Below are positions 1 through 8,976 of a stretch of DNA of 64,000 bases, piece after piece. The position numbers were made by a program, and so were the translations under genes. The notes under the pieces were generated by a model that saw only the letters and a program-made list of their open reading frames with translations, was not told the DNA's origin and searched no databases. Origin of the DNA: Candidatus Paceibacter sp. (GTDB lineage Bacteria; Patescibacteria; ABY1; S139-126); the NCBI GenBank assembly GCA_020724865.1, contig DYGA01000002.1, positions 1-64,000 of the forward strand, given 5' to 3'. Each line of letters begins with the position of its first letter. Position 1 is the stretch's first letter.

Positions 1-49
1 CCGCCACAGTTTGTCAAGAATTAGCTCGTATTTTTTAAATATTTTATAT

Positions 50-274
50 ATGATGTTATTTAAGAAAAAAAATTTATTTAAATATTTTTTAAAAAATATT
101 TATACAGTTGTAGGAATTGTTTTTATCTGGCGGGGGATTTGGTATACATTGGATTATATTGATAAAGTATTTTTTGCCGGTGGGCATATTTGGACGGCGC
201 TAGGAGGTATTTTAGTGGGTTTATTGTTTTTATATTTACCAGACAAAGATTTAAAAGAGATTGAAAAGTTATAA
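50..274 (+). CDS. Small two-helix membrane protein, unknown function
   Basis: A 74-residue protein with a Lys-rich start (MMLFKKKNLFKYF) and two hydrophobic stretches, roughly residues 15-33 and 44-62, followed by an acidic/basic tail. This fits a small inner-membrane protein with both ends in the cytoplasm. I chose the ATG at 50; a TTG at 11 in the same frame gives a poorer, non-hydrophobic start. The stop lies 3 nt before the next gene, so the two are probably co-transcribed. I do not recognise a family. Confidence 0.55.
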   Translation: MMLFKKKNLFKYFLKNIYTVVGIVFIWRGIWYTLDYIDKVFFAGGHIWTALGGILVGLLFLYLPDKDLKEIEKL

Positions 275-277
275 TTT

Positions 278-949
278 ATGAATAAAAAATATATTTTACT
301 TATTTTGATTTTTGTTTTAATTGTTTTCGGTGGTTGGTTTATTTTGTTCAAGGATAAAAATGAAACTAATATAAATTTAAATGAAGATTTACCGCAAAAC
401 AAAATAACCAAACTTAAGGATATTAAAAATCCTGATTTAGTTTTTGATTTAGATTTAAGTGGGCAAAAATTAGATTCTTTTCCTGATGAGATATTCAATT
501 TAATATATTTAAAAAAATTAAATTTAGCTGATAACCAAATAAGTTTTTTGCCCCCTGAAATTAACCGTTTAACCAATTTGGAAGAATTTAATATGGAAAA
601 TAATCAATTATCTGGCACTTTACCTGCAGAAATTGGCGTTTGGAAAAAATTGAAAGTTTTGGATGTGAGTGGCAATAATTTAACTGGCATACCAGCCGAG
701 ATAGGTAATTTAGCTGGACTGGCCACACTTGATTATAACAACAACAAACTTACCTCACTCCCGCAAGAAATTGAAAATTTAACTGGATTGCGTTATTTAT
801 TTTTATCTAACAATGAATTTACTCGCGTACCGGAGCAACTAAAAAAAATGACCAATCTTAAAACTTTAAATTTAGCCGGCAATCGAATTAGTCGGGAAGA
901 ATTATTAGATCTGCAGTCGATTTTGAAAGATACTAACATTATATATTAA
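278..949 (+). CDS. Membrane-anchored leucine-rich-repeat protein
   Basis: 223 residues. An N-terminal hydrophobic segment (about residues 4-24) acts as a membrane anchor or uncleaved signal. A short linker follows, then about six leucine-rich repeats of roughly 23 residues from about residue 58 to 205. The repeats show LxxLxLxxNxL and IPxEIxNLxxL spacing (for example LTGIPAEIGNLAGL and LTSLPQEIENLTGL). LRRs form a curved solenoid for protein binding, so an extracytoplasmic adhesion or recognition role is likely, but the ligand is unknown. It follows the preceding small membrane gene by 3 nt. No enzymatic domain is visible. Confidence 0.85.
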   Translation: MNKKYILLILIFVLIVFGGWFILFKDKNETNINLNEDLPQNKITKLKDIKNPDLVFDLDLSGQKLDSFPDEIFNLIYLKKLNLADNQISFLPPEINRLTNLEEFNMENNQLSGTLPAEIGVWKKLKVLDVSGNNLTGIPAEIGNLAGLATLDYNNNKLTSLPQEIENLTGLRYLFLSNNEFTRVPEQLKKMTNLKTLNLAGNRISREELLDLQSILKDTNIIY

Positions 950-1064
950 TGGAAGGAAAAAACCTTCCAATATATCCTCGATAACAGGGGTTAACTTTTT
1001 TATGTTTGAGTATTAAAAATAATTATTAAATTAACCTTAAAAAATAAATAAATCGGAGGGCATT

Positions 1065-1598
1065 ATGTTGAAATTAAGCGGTAAAGAAGCATTGTTGATT
1101 GATCCCAATAATATTTTAGCTAAATTAAATCAGTTGGTTGTTGCTCAAGGTCAAGAAAAAATTCCCGAAGTCAAAAAAGTATTGTGCTACGATCCAGCTT
1201 GCTATGATTTTACAGATGATTTATTACAGCAGATATGTGATCATTATTGGCAAATTATAGAACTGGGTTTGTTGCCAACAGTAAAAAACTTTTTACGTTA
1301 TCGTTCAGAGGTAAATATCGTCATTAGCACCTGTCCCGATCACATTCAAATTGCCAAACATAAAGATAAGCGTATCAGTACCTGTGTGCATTATATTTCT
1401 TTTCGCTATCATGGCGTTTATTGGTATAAGCCAAAATACAATGTTGCAGTACTTTTGCCAAAAAGTAAAAGTGATTTAGCTGTAATGTTAAAAACTAAAA
1501 GCACTTATTTAACTGATATCTTAGCCGACGGATTGAGTCTGCTAAATTGGGAACAAGAAAATTTTACTGACAATATCATTAAAGCTTTTGCTTTATAA
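1065..1598 (+). CDS. Hypothetical cytoplasmic protein
   Basis: 177 residues, no signal peptide or membrane segment. The start is supported by a strong SD (cggaggg) 5-6 nt upstream of the ATG at 1065, unusual here because most neighbours lack one. Two Cys-containing patches are visible (CYDPACYDF near residue 42, and STCPDH/STCVHY in residues 88-110), but they do not form a recognisable zinc motif. The C-terminal half is mixed alpha/beta. The gene is monocistronic, with its own terminator just downstream. I do not recognise the family. Confidence 0.7.
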   Translation: MLKLSGKEALLIDPNNILAKLNQLVVAQGQEKIPEVKKVLCYDPACYDFTDDLLQQICDHYWQIIELGLLPTVKNFLRYRSEVNIVISTCPDHIQIAKHKDKRISTCVHYISFRYHGVYWYKPKYNVAVLLPKSKSDLAVMLKTKSTYLTDILADGLSLLNWEQENFTDNIIKAFAL

Positions 1599-1601
1599 AA
1601 T

Positions 1602-1628
1602 AAAGACGGATTTTTTCCGTCTTTTTTA
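1602..1628 (+). terminator. Rho-independent terminator after the 1065-1598 gene
   Basis: AAAGACGGA pairs with TCCGTCTTT around a five-T loop, followed by a T run. Confidence 0.85.
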
Positions 1629-1643
1629 TTATATGTTAAAATA

Positions 1644-2426
1644 ATGTTTATGGATATAACTTTAGCCATCTCTGCCTTTTTCGCTGGAATTTTAACTTTT
1701 TTAGCCCCTTGTACTTTGCCTTTAGTGCCTGGATATTTAGGATTTATTAGTGGTGTATCTGTAAGCCAGTTAAATGATCAAGAATTATTTAGGGGTGCGC
1801 GGAGAAAAATTTTTCTGAATGGTTTGTTTTATGTGCTTGGTTTTAGTACGATTTTTATTTTATTGGGTTTGTTGTTTGGTTTGGGAGGAGTTGGACTGAT
1901 TAAATATCGATTAGTTTTAAGTCGTGTTGGGGGAATAGTAATAATTATTTTTGGTCTGTATATGTTATTGGCAGAAATTGGTAGATTTAGTTGGTTGAAA
2001 TTCAATGTATTAAATAGTAGTTGGTATTTACCTGTTACAAAGTATTTAAAACCAGGCAGGCCTTTTAGTTCTTTACTGTTTGGGATGGTTTTTGCCTTTG
2101 GTTGGACTCCTTGCATTGGTCCGGTATTAGGGACAGTTTTGTTGCTAGCCTCGCAATCTGACACAATTATTTCCGGAGGAATTTTATTGGCGATTTTTTC
2201 CCTTGGTCACGCCATACCATTTCTTTTAGTAGCAGCAGGCCTAGGTAGTAGTTTTTATGCCCTGCGCAATAAACAATTATTTTTTAAAGTAGTTAGTATA
2301 GTGGGTGGTATATTTTTGGTTATAATTGGTTTGCTTTTATTGTTTGACGCTTTTGGATTTTGGATAAATTATTTTTATAAATTATTCGATTTTATAAACT
2401 ACGAACGTTTACTCGATTATTTATAG
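1644..2426 (+). CDS. ccdA: CcdA-type thiol-disulfide membrane transporter
   Basis: 260 residues with six predicted membrane helices. The two conserved Cys lie in the family signatures: APCTLPLVPGY (Cys23) and FGWTPCIGPVLG (Cys157). CcdA/DsbD-beta proteins pass electrons from cytoplasmic thioredoxin across the membrane to extracytoplasmic thiol proteins. No cytochrome c gene is nearby, so general extracytoplasmic thiol reduction is more likely than cytochrome maturation. The ATG at 1650 (MDIT) is an alternative start. The gene is followed after 23 nt by a secreted dehydrogenase-like protein that contains Cys pairs, a possible client. Confidence 0.92.
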   Translation: MFMDITLAISAFFAGILTFLAPCTLPLVPGYLGFISGVSVSQLNDQELFRGARRKIFLNGLFYVLGFSTIFILLGLLFGLGGVGLIKYRLVLSRVGGIVIIIFGLYMLLAEIGRFSWLKFNVLNSSWYLPVTKYLKPGRPFSSLLFGMVFAFGWTPCIGPVLGTVLLLASQSDTIISGGILLAIFSLGHAIPFLLVAAGLGSSFYALRNKQLFFKVVSIVGGIFLVIIGLLLLFDAFGFWINYFYKLFDFINYERLLDYL

Positions 2427-2449
2427 ATACAAATTTAAATTGGGAAAAT

Positions 2450-3754
2450 ATGTATAAAAAATTTTTAATAATTATCGTGATATTATTGGCAATTGTTTTG
2501 CTTTTATTTGGTTTTATTAAAATAAAAATTTCAATGCCGGGAATATTTCCTCCCAAAGATAATATTACCAGATTGCTTAATAACACTAGTCAACTAAATG
2601 ATAAGTTGACTGATTATAATGAACAAATTAAAGATCAAATTGATCAAGATGAATTAAATACACAAGCCATAAAGCTAGAATATTATCAGCAAGGACCTTT
2701 GACCTTGCCGCGGGGTTTTTCTATTTCTGTGTTTGCGGAAAATTTAGGTAAGCCTCGAGTAATTATCAACGCTCCCAACGGCGGTTTTCTGCTGAGCATC
2801 CCTGATCAAGGAAAAGTTGTAAAAATTGCAGACAAAGACGGTGATGGTAAAGCCGAAGAGATAAAAACAATTGTAGATAAATTAAATAGACCTCATGGTT
2901 TATTATTAAAATGTTATGATGAAAATCAATGCCAATTGTATGTAGCAGAAACCAGTCAAGTGTCATTGTTTGATTATGATTTAGTAAATGATCAAGCTTT
3001 AAATAAGAAAAAAATTATTGATTTACCAGACGGCGGTGGTCATTGGACTAGAACTATTATTGAAACCCCCTGGGATGAAAGAGAAAAAACTCAACTTTTA
3101 ATTTCAGTTGGTTCAACTTGCAACGTTTGTAATGAAACTGATTGGCGTCGCGCCAAAGTCTTAATTGCTGATTTGGATGGTAATAATTTACGTGAGTATG
3201 CGACTGGATTGCGCAACGCTCCGTTTATGGCTATTCACCCGGTTACGGGAAATATTTGGGTGACCGAAATGGGCAGAGACTGGTTAGGTGATGATTTACC
3301 GCCTGATGAAATAAATATTTTAGCAGAAGGTCAGGATTATGGTTGGCCGATTTGTTATGGCCAAAATATACACGATACTGATTTTGATAAGAATCAATAT
3401 ATTCAAGATCCTTGCACTGGTAAAATTCCAGCCCATATAGATATTCCGGCTCATAGCGCTCCTTTGGGATTAGCATTTATTCCTGAAGAAGGTTGGCCAG
3501 AAGATATGTGGTATGATTTATTGGTTGCTTATCATGGTTCATGGAATCGATCAACTCCGACTGGTTATAAAATAGTTAGATATAGATTAGATGCTCAAGG
3601 CAATTACCAAAGTGAAGAAGATTTTATTAGTGGTTGGTTAAATGACGGTAGCTTATTGGGTAGACCGGTTGATATATTGATCCAACCTGGTGGAGTGATA
3701 TATATAACCGATGACAAAGCCGGGGTAGTTTATCGTGTGACTTATCAGCCATAA
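2450..3754 (+). CDS. Secreted glucose/sorbosone dehydrogenase-like beta-propeller protein
   Basis: 434 residues. An N-terminal membrane anchor spans about residues 5-25, then a linker, then a six-bladed propeller typical of the PQQ-dependent sugar dehydrogenase (GSDH, COG2133) family. Family-like segments include LPRGFSISVFAENLGKPR, GGHWTRTIIETPWDE, GNIWVTEMGRDWLGDDLPPDEIN and YHGSWNRSTPTGYKIVRY. Four to five Cys occur in the exported part (for example CNVCNE and the pair near residues 304 and 325), so disulfides are plausible and fit the adjacent CcdA. Cofactor and substrate cannot be read from the sequence; many GSDH homologues have no proven PQQ activity. Confidence 0.85.
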   Translation: MYKKFLIIIVILLAIVLLLFGFIKIKISMPGIFPPKDNITRLLNNTSQLNDKLTDYNEQIKDQIDQDELNTQAIKLEYYQQGPLTLPRGFSISVFAENLGKPRVIINAPNGGFLLSIPDQGKVVKIADKDGDGKAEEIKTIVDKLNRPHGLLLKCYDENQCQLYVAETSQVSLFDYDLVNDQALNKKKIIDLPDGGGHWTRTIIETPWDEREKTQLLISVGSTCNVCNETDWRRAKVLIADLDGNNLREYATGLRNAPFMAIHPVTGNIWVTEMGRDWLGDDLPPDEINILAEGQDYGWPICYGQNIHDTDFDKNQYIQDPCTGKIPAHIDIPAHSAPLGLAFIPEEGWPEDMWYDLLVAYHGSWNRSTPTGYKIVRYRLDAQGNYQSEEDFISGWLNDGSLLGRPVDILIQPGGVIYITDDKAGVVYRVTYQP

Positions 3755-3798
3755 TTATTTTCAATTTTATATTCTAATATATCATTAATCCTAATTCT

Positions 3799-4656
3799 AT
3801 GCCTGAACTCCCAGAAGTAGAGACTATTCGTCGTGACTTAATCAAGCAAGTGCTTAATAAAAAAATAAAAAAAGTTATTATAAAAAAATCAAGATTGGTA
3901 AAAAATCCTGATAATTTTTTTATAAAAAATTTAGTCGGAAACAAAATAGTTGCCATTGATCGTATTGGCAAATTAATTATTTTTGTGTTGCAAAATAAAT
4001 TATATTTATTAACTCATCTCAAAATGACCGGGCAGTTGATTTATGTTAAAAAGAAAATGCGAACAGTTGGCGGGCATAGTTATAAATCCGATCCAATGAA
4101 TTATCCTAATAAATATACTTATGTTGTTATTGAATTTGCCGATAATAGTAATTTATATTTCAATGATATGCGTACTTTTGGTTATATGCAAATTGTAAAT
4201 GAAAAAGAATTAGAATTAATCAAAACCAAATTTGGCATTGAACCGTTGACTAAAAATTTTACTTTTGCTAATTGGGAGAAATTATTTAGCAATAAAAAAA
4301 CCAATCTTAAGGCATTATTGCTCAATCAGCAGTTAATAGCTGGTATTGGAAATATCTATGCAGATGAAATTTGTTTTGCCGCTAAAATTCGACCAACTCG
4401 ACAGGTAAATAAATTGACTAAACAAGAGGTTAAAGAATTATTTAACCAAACCAAAAAAATAATCCGACAAGCAATAGCTAAGCGGGGAACTACCTTTAAT
4501 AATTATGTCGATACCTTGGGTCGGACAGGAAATTTTGTTAAACATTTACAAGTTTATGGCAGGAATAATGATAAGTGTAAAATTTGTCAAACTACTATTA
4601 AAAAAATAAAATTAGCTGGACGGGGCACGCATTTTTGCCCTCAGTGTCAGGTTTGA
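3799..4656 (+). CDS. mutM: Formamidopyrimidine-DNA glycosylase (Fpg/MutM)
   Basis: 285 residues beginning with the family hallmark MPELPEVETIRRDL, in which Pro2 is the Schiff-base nucleophile and Glu3 is catalytic. The central LTHLKMTGQL segment carries the conserved Lys, and the H2TH region has the LLNQQLIAGIGNIYADEICFAA motif split over residues 174-195. The C-terminal four-Cys zinc finger is present (CKIC...CPQC). It excises 8-oxoguanine and other oxidised purines from DNA. It lies just before a superoxide dismutase, giving a small oxidative-damage cluster, although each may have its own promoter. The length is normal for the family. Confidence 0.97.
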   Translation: MPELPEVETIRRDLIKQVLNKKIKKVIIKKSRLVKNPDNFFIKNLVGNKIVAIDRIGKLIIFVLQNKLYLLTHLKMTGQLIYVKKKMRTVGGHSYKSDPMNYPNKYTYVVIEFADNSNLYFNDMRTFGYMQIVNEKELELIKTKFGIEPLTKNFTFANWEKLFSNKKTNLKALLLNQQLIAGIGNIYADEICFAAKIRPTRQVNKLTKQEVKELFNQTKKIIRQAIAKRGTTFNNYVDTLGRTGNFVKHLQVYGRNNDKCKICQTTIKKIKLAGRGTHFCPQCQV

Positions 4657-4713
4657 TATAATTGATTAGTAAATTGATTAAAAATTTATAATTTTATAAT
4701 TAATAATAAATAT

Positions 4714-5292
4714 ATGTATACATTACCCAAGTTATCTTATGGCTATGATGCTTTGGAACCATATATTGATAAGGCCACTATGGAAATTCATCATACCAAG
4801 CATCATCAAGCTTATATTGATAAACTAAATACTGCCTTAGAAAAATATCCCGATCTCATCAATAAACCCTTATCAGATCTTTTGCGAGAATTGACAAGTT
4901 TGCCAATTGATGAAGCAGATAAAATTGCTATCAGAAATAATGGTGGTGGACACGCCAATCACAGTCTGTTTTGGGAAATTATGTCGCCAACCAAATCAGT
5001 AGATGAAAAATTAACAAAAGAGATTATTGAAACTTTTGGTTCAGTTGATGAGTTTAAAGAAAAATTTACCCAAAGCGCTGTCACACGTTTTGGCAGTGGT
5101 TGGGCATGGTTAGTAAGAAATGATACTGGTAAATTGGAAATCTATTCAACCGCTAATCAAGACTCGCCTTATCTACAAGGCCATACTCCGATTATAGGTC
5201 TTGACGTTTGGGAACATGCTTATTATTTAAAGTATCAAAATCGTCGTCCAGAATATATTAGCAATTGGTGGCAAGTACTCAAACTGTTATAA
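4714..5292 (+). CDS. sodA: Superoxide dismutase, Mn-type by sequence
   Basis: 192 residues, full Fe/Mn-SOD fold. Metal-ligand motifs are visible: MEIHHTKHH near residue 26, GGGHANHSLFW near residue 75, and the DVWEHAYYLKYQNRRPEYI block with the last Asp and His ligands. The Gly before HANH and the Gln in TANQDSP are the residues that usually mark Mn- rather than Fe-enzymes, so manganese is favoured; cambialistic use cannot be excluded. The enzyme converts superoxide to peroxide and oxygen. No signal peptide. A bidirectional terminator follows. Confidence 0.96.
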   Translation: MYTLPKLSYGYDALEPYIDKATMEIHHTKHHQAYIDKLNTALEKYPDLINKPLSDLLRELTSLPIDEADKIAIRNNGGGHANHSLFWEIMSPTKSVDEKLTKEIIETFGSVDEFKEKFTQSAVTRFGSGWAWLVRNDTGKLEIYSTANQDSPYLQGHTPIIGLDVWEHAYYLKYQNRRPEYISNWWQVLKLL

Positions 5293-5324
5293 TTTGAAAA
5301 TTAATTTAGGTATTTGATTATGTA

Positions 5325-5354
5325 AAAAAGTCCCGTAAATTTACGGGACTTTTA
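5325..5354 (+). terminator. Bidirectional terminator between sodA and a convergent small gene
   Basis: GTCCCGTAA and TTACGGGAC form a perfect stem flanked by A runs on the left and T runs on the right, so it can terminate on both strands. Confidence 0.9.
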
Positions 5355-5356
5355 TT

Positions 5357-5500
5357 TCAATAGAAAAATTTTAAGACCAAAGGGTCAATAACATAATAAA
5401 AGAATAAAAAAACAATTAAAACAGATAAAATTATGAGAAATGATTTTATCAGCCAAATTTTCCAAGCTGACATCAGTTTGGGTTTGTGTATTTGGTGCAT
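5357..5500 (-). CDS. Candidate small single-helix membrane protein
   Basis: A 47-residue reading frame too short for ordinary gene calling. From the inner ATG at 5473 it begins MSAWKIWLIKSFL and continues with a strongly hydrophobic helix of about 20 residues ending FFYYVIDP; an upstream ATG at 5500 would add nine residues. It ends against the bidirectional terminator shared with sodA and lies downstream of a strong minus-strand promoter. The only strong SD belongs to an overlapping leader frame (5473-5550), whose TGA overlaps the inner ATG, so translation could be coupled. Function unknown. Confidence 0.5.
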   Translation of the reverse strand: MHQIHKPKLMSAWKIWLIKSFLIILSVLIVFLFFYYVIDPLVLKFFY

Positions 5501-5550
5501 AAATTATAATACCAGCACTGGAGTTTTACTATATTTATTTTTGGTAACAT
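5473..5550 (-). CDS. Candidate 25-residue leader peptide, stop overlaps next start
   Basis: The minus strand carries AAGGAGGT (5554-5561) 3 nt upstream of an ATG at 5550. The frame runs for 25 codons and ends in TGA, which overlaps the ATG of the small membrane frame as TGATG. The peptide (MLPKINIVKLQCWYYNLC...) has no recognised function. The arrangement resembles a translationally coupled leader. A one-base sequence error that splits a single gene is the main alternative. Confidence 0.35.
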   Translation of the reverse strand: MLPKINIVKLQCWYYNLCTKYTNPN

Positions 5551-5553
5551 TGT

Positions 5554-5613
5554 ACCTCCTTGAATTTTTAAGGAAATTTTATTTATTTTAAATAATAGCA
5601 ATCCAAGTGTCAA
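5554..5613 (-). promoter_or_regulatory. Consensus sigma-70 promoter and SD, minus strand
   Basis: On the minus strand TTGACA (5608-5613), a 17-nt spacer and TAAAAT (5585-5590) match a vegetative promoter closely. AAGGAGGT follows at 5554-5561. The rest of the 5501-5721 gap contains only an inverted repeat (CCTAGA...TCTAGG, 5653-5678) ahead of dnaG. Confidence 0.75.
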
Positions 5614-5721
5614 AGTTGCTATTTTGTGTGTGGAATAACTGTCTATATTAAAACCTAGACCTTTATTATATATCTAGGGTAATATTTAATAAGTAGAATT
5701 ATCAATTTATTTATAAGAGTT

Positions 5722-7506
5722 ATGGACCAAGTTCAGGAAATTAAAAACAAGTTAAATATAGTTGAAGTGGTCAGGGAATATATTCCTCAACTGAAACAGG
5801 CGGGGAGTAATTGGAAAGGGCTTTGTCCTTTTCACAATGAAAAAACCCCATCTTTTATGGTGTCTGAAGAAAAACAATTTTGGCATTGTTTTGGATGTGG
5901 CGAAGGTGGTGATGTTTTTGAATTTGTAAAAAAAATTGAAAATGTCGAATTTACAGAAAGTTTGCGTATTTTGGCACAAAAGGCTGGGGTCGTCTTAAAA
6001 AAACAAGATCCTAAACTTTTAGATCTAAGAGCTAGACTGATTGATATTCATCAGGCGGCAGCTAAATTTTTTATGGCCCATTTGTGGCAAACCAAAACTG
6101 GCAACGCAGCTTTAAATTATTTACGGCAGAGAGGATTGCAGGATGAAACTATTCAAGAGTGGAAGTTAGGCTGGGCACCAGACAGTTTTGATAAATTAAA
6201 AAATCATTTACAAGAACGAGGTTTTAGCGAGAATGAGATTAAACAATCAGGTTTGGTTTTTATTAAAGAACATGGTAACTTTTATGATCGATTCCACAAT
6301 CGAATTATGTTTCCGTTGTTTGATGTTCACGGGCAAATAATTGCCTTTACTGGTAGATTAATTAAAGAAACCCCCAATCAAGGTAAATATGTTAATTCAC
6401 CAGAAACAATTCTTTATTCTAAAGGTCAAGTTTTATATGGTTTATATCAGGGCAAAGAAGATATTAAATCTTCTAGTCGGGTGATATTAGTTGAAGGTCA
6501 AATGGATGTTATAACTTGTCATCAGGCAGGATTTTTTAATGTTGTAGCTTCTTCTGGCACCGCTCTGACTGCTGAACAATTATCTTTATTAAAACGTTAT
6601 GCCGCAGAAATTGTATTTGCTTTTGATGCTGACAATGCTGGAGCTAAAGCAATTTTACGTAGTACTGAATTGGCTCTGAGAGCTGGTTGGCGGATTCATG
6701 TTTTAATTTTACCGGCTGGTGAGGATCCTGATTCTTTTGTCAGAAAAAATCCAAAACAATGGCCCCAATTAATTGCCAGCGCTCCTGAATTTATGGAATA
6801 TTTTTTTGATTACTATAAAAATGCAAATGATATTACTACTTTGACTGGGAAAAAACAAATTACCAAAGATTTACTTTCCTTGATTGCTAAATTGCCCGAT
6901 CCAATTGAAAAAGATTTTTATTTACAAAAATTGTCCAATTTAGTAAATATTTCGGAAAGTGCTTTAAGAGAAAGTATGCCAAAAATAAATCAAGTTAGTA
7001 CGGATAAAGAAAATAAGAATATATGGCAAGAAATATCACATCAGCAAAAAATGAGTCAAAGATATTTAGCTTGGTTGTTAGTCAAAGCAGATTGGTGGAG
7101 CATTGGTCTGGAACAAATTTTACCAGAAATGTTGTCCGGTGCAGATGAACAGGAACTTTACAGTCAGTTGATCGTATATTATACTAATAACGTTTCGCAG
7201 TGGTCACAAGAATTATTGCAATCTGCCAATTTAGAAAAGATTTTAAATTTAACACCTACTCAAGAAAAAGTTTTTAATATTTTATATCTATTGGTTGAAG
7301 ATTTAAAAACTATTACTAACACAGCCGATGCTTTGCGGGACTGGGAACAGTTGTTGAAAAATATACAGAAAAATTTTTATCGGGAACAATTAAATTTATT
7401 GAAAAACCAAACTATTGAAGCTGAAAAAAATAAAGATGAGGAAGCTTTGGAAAAAATATCTATTGCTATGAATCAAGTATTATCTCGTCTGGCAAAATTA
7501 CAATAA
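5722..7506 (+). CDS. dnaG: DNA primase
   Basis: 594 residues. An N-terminal CHC2 zinc-binding domain has Cys35, His38, Cys56 and Cys59 (CPFHNEKTPSF and HCFGCGEGGD). The central RNA-polymerase/TOPRIM core has VEGQMD near residue 257 and FAFDADNAG near residue 300, the acidic metal-binding positions. A helical C-terminal domain would contact the replicative helicase. DnaG lays down RNA primers for both replication strands. It is followed after 27 nt by rpoD, the common bacterial dnaG-rpoD pairing. Length is normal. No clear SD precedes the ATG. Confidence 0.98.
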   Translation: MDQVQEIKNKLNIVEVVREYIPQLKQAGSNWKGLCPFHNEKTPSFMVSEEKQFWHCFGCGEGGDVFEFVKKIENVEFTESLRILAQKAGVVLKKQDPKLLDLRARLIDIHQAAAKFFMAHLWQTKTGNAALNYLRQRGLQDETIQEWKLGWAPDSFDKLKNHLQERGFSENEIKQSGLVFIKEHGNFYDRFHNRIMFPLFDVHGQIIAFTGRLIKETPNQGKYVNSPETILYSKGQVLYGLYQGKEDIKSSSRVILVEGQMDVITCHQAGFFNVVASSGTALTAEQLSLLKRYAAEIVFAFDADNAGAKAILRSTELALRAGWRIHVLILPAGEDPDSFVRKNPKQWPQLIASAPEFMEYFFDYYKNANDITTLTGKKQITKDLLSLIAKLPDPIEKDFYLQKLSNLVNISESALRESMPKINQVSTDKENKNIWQEISHQQKMSQRYLAWLLVKADWWSIGLEQILPEMLSGADEQELYSQLIVYYTNNVSQWSQELLQSANLEKILNLTPTQEKVFNILYLLVEDLKTITNTADALRDWEQLLKNIQKNFYREQLNLLKNQTIEAEKNKDEEALEKISIAMNQVLSRLAKLQ

Positions 7507-7533
7507 TTATTTAGACAAAAAATAAAAAAAATT

Positions 7534-8814
7534 ATGCCCCCAAAAAAGGCAAAAAAAATAAGTTCAGCCAAAAAAACTGCTTCGAAAAAGCAGATTAAAA
7601 AAAATTCTATTAAACGCACTCGTACTAAAAGTGCGAAACAAACAACAGCCAAGAAAAAAGCTGTCAAGGTTATCCAACCAAAAAAAGGAACAAAAAAAAT
7701 ATCTTCTCGTCAGCAGAAAACAGCGGCGCCAAACTTATCACAAATTGAAAAAATGTTGCAGAAAGGCAAGCAGCGAGGGTTTTTAACTGAGCAGGAAATA
7801 CTTTATGTTTTTCCCGAAGTTGAGGATTATTTACCTGAATTTTATGTTTTTTTAGATAAGTTAGATTTAGCTGCTATTCAGGTTATTGATTATAATGAAG
7901 GGCTTTTATCAGAAAAAGAAAAACGTGAAGAGATATTAAAACATGCCGGTTTTGGTATTGATAAAAAAAGATTGGATTTGACTGATATTTCCGCTGATTC
8001 AATTCAGATGTATTTGCGGGAAATTGGTAAAGTTCCGCTTTTGTCCTCGGAAGAGGAATTACAACTGGCTAAGCGCAAAGAAAAAAATGATAAAGAGGCA
8101 ATGCGTCGATTGATTGAAGCCAATTTACGTTTGGTAGTTTCAATTGCCAAAAAATTTACCGGTCGCTCTCTGTCTTTACTTGATTTAATTCAAGAAGGAA
8201 ATATCGGTTTATTTAGAGCGGTAGAAAAATTTGATTATCGCAAGGGTTATAAATTTTCTACTTATGCCACTTGGTGGATTAGACAAGCTATTACCAGAGC
8301 TTTAGCTGATCAGTCACGAACTATCAGAATTCCGGTTCATATGGTGGAGACAATCAATAAATTCCAACAAGTTGAACGTAGATTAATACAAGATTTAGGC
8401 AGAGAACCATTGCCAGAAGAGATTGCTTCTGAAATGGGCGAACCATTGGACAAGATATTACACATTATGAAAATTTCTCAAGAAACAGTATCGCTAGAAA
8501 CTTCAGTTGGTGATGATGATGATGGGGACTCAAAACTTGGTGATTTTATAGAAGATCAAAAAACCATTACTCCAGATCGGGTAGCGGCCTTGCGACTACT
8601 TAAAGATCATGTTGCAGAAATAATTAGCCAGCTTACTCCCCGGGAACAAAAGATTTTGGAAATGCGTTTTGGATTATCTGATGGGGTGGCTCATACTTTA
8701 GAGGAAGTGGGGCAAGAATTTGGGGTAACTCGCGAACGTATCAGACAGATTGAAGCCAAGGCCTTAGAGAAGATTCAGCAAAATTTACAGATGAAGAAAT
8801 TAAAAGATTATTAG
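7534..8814 (+). CDS. rpoD: Primary (vegetative) RNA polymerase sigma factor
   Basis: 426 residues. A very Lys/Ala-rich extension (about residues 1-60) precedes a region 1.1-like segment. Region 1.2 (SIQMYLREIGKVPLLSSEEEL), region 2 with the -10 recognition helix (YKFSTYATWWIRQAITRAL), region 3 and region 4 with GVTRERIRQIEAKAL follow. It directs core polymerase to -35/-10 promoters. Several near-consensus TTGACA/TATAAT sites in this window fit that. The polybasic tail resembles those seen in some bacterial sigma factors and may bind DNA nonspecifically. Probably co-transcribed with dnaG; a terminator follows. Confidence 0.98.
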   Translation: MPPKKAKKISSAKKTASKKQIKKNSIKRTRTKSAKQTTAKKKAVKVIQPKKGTKKISSRQQKTAAPNLSQIEKMLQKGKQRGFLTEQEILYVFPEVEDYLPEFYVFLDKLDLAAIQVIDYNEGLLSEKEKREEILKHAGFGIDKKRLDLTDISADSIQMYLREIGKVPLLSSEEELQLAKRKEKNDKEAMRRLIEANLRLVVSIAKKFTGRSLSLLDLIQEGNIGLFRAVEKFDYRKGYKFSTYATWWIRQAITRALADQSRTIRIPVHMVETINKFQQVERRLIQDLGREPLPEEIASEMGEPLDKILHIMKISQETVSLETSVGDDDDGDSKLGDFIEDQKTITPDRVAALRLLKDHVAEIISQLTPREQKILEMRFGLSDGVAHTLEEVGQEFGVTRERIRQIEAKALEKIQQNLQMKKLKDY

Positions 8815-8833
8815 CTAGTATTGAAAATAAAAT

Positions 8834-8858
8834 AAGAGCAGCTCACAGCTGCTCTTTG
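8834..8858 (+). terminator. Terminator after rpoD
   Basis: GAGCAGC pairs with GCTGCTC around TCACA, followed by a short T-rich stretch. Confidence 0.7.
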
Positions 8859-8933
8859 TGTTAGTTACTATATATGAACTTTCAAATTGAATGTTCAAAG
8901 TTAAAAGTTTTGTGTAATTAGTTTTTTTTATTC

Positions 8934-8962
8934 TTGACTAAGTAATAAAAAAATAGTAGCAT
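8934..8962 (+). promoter_or_regulatory. Putative promoter for the structured leader and tRNA-Asn
   Basis: TTGACT (8934-8939), 17-nt spacer, TAGCAT (8957-8962). The -10 is imperfect. The next plus-strand features are the structured element and tRNA-Asn. Confidence 0.5.
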
Positions 8963-8976
8963 GGTAATACTGTTTT

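Noticed and set aside
951..968. GGAAGG/CCTTCC hairpin as terminator after the LRR gene
   Set aside because: Stem of six pairs with no T run; too weak to list.
5357..5721. Riboswitch upstream of dnaG
   Set aside because: The only clear inverted repeat (CCTAGA/TCTAGG) is short, and the strong signals in this gap point to the minus strand.
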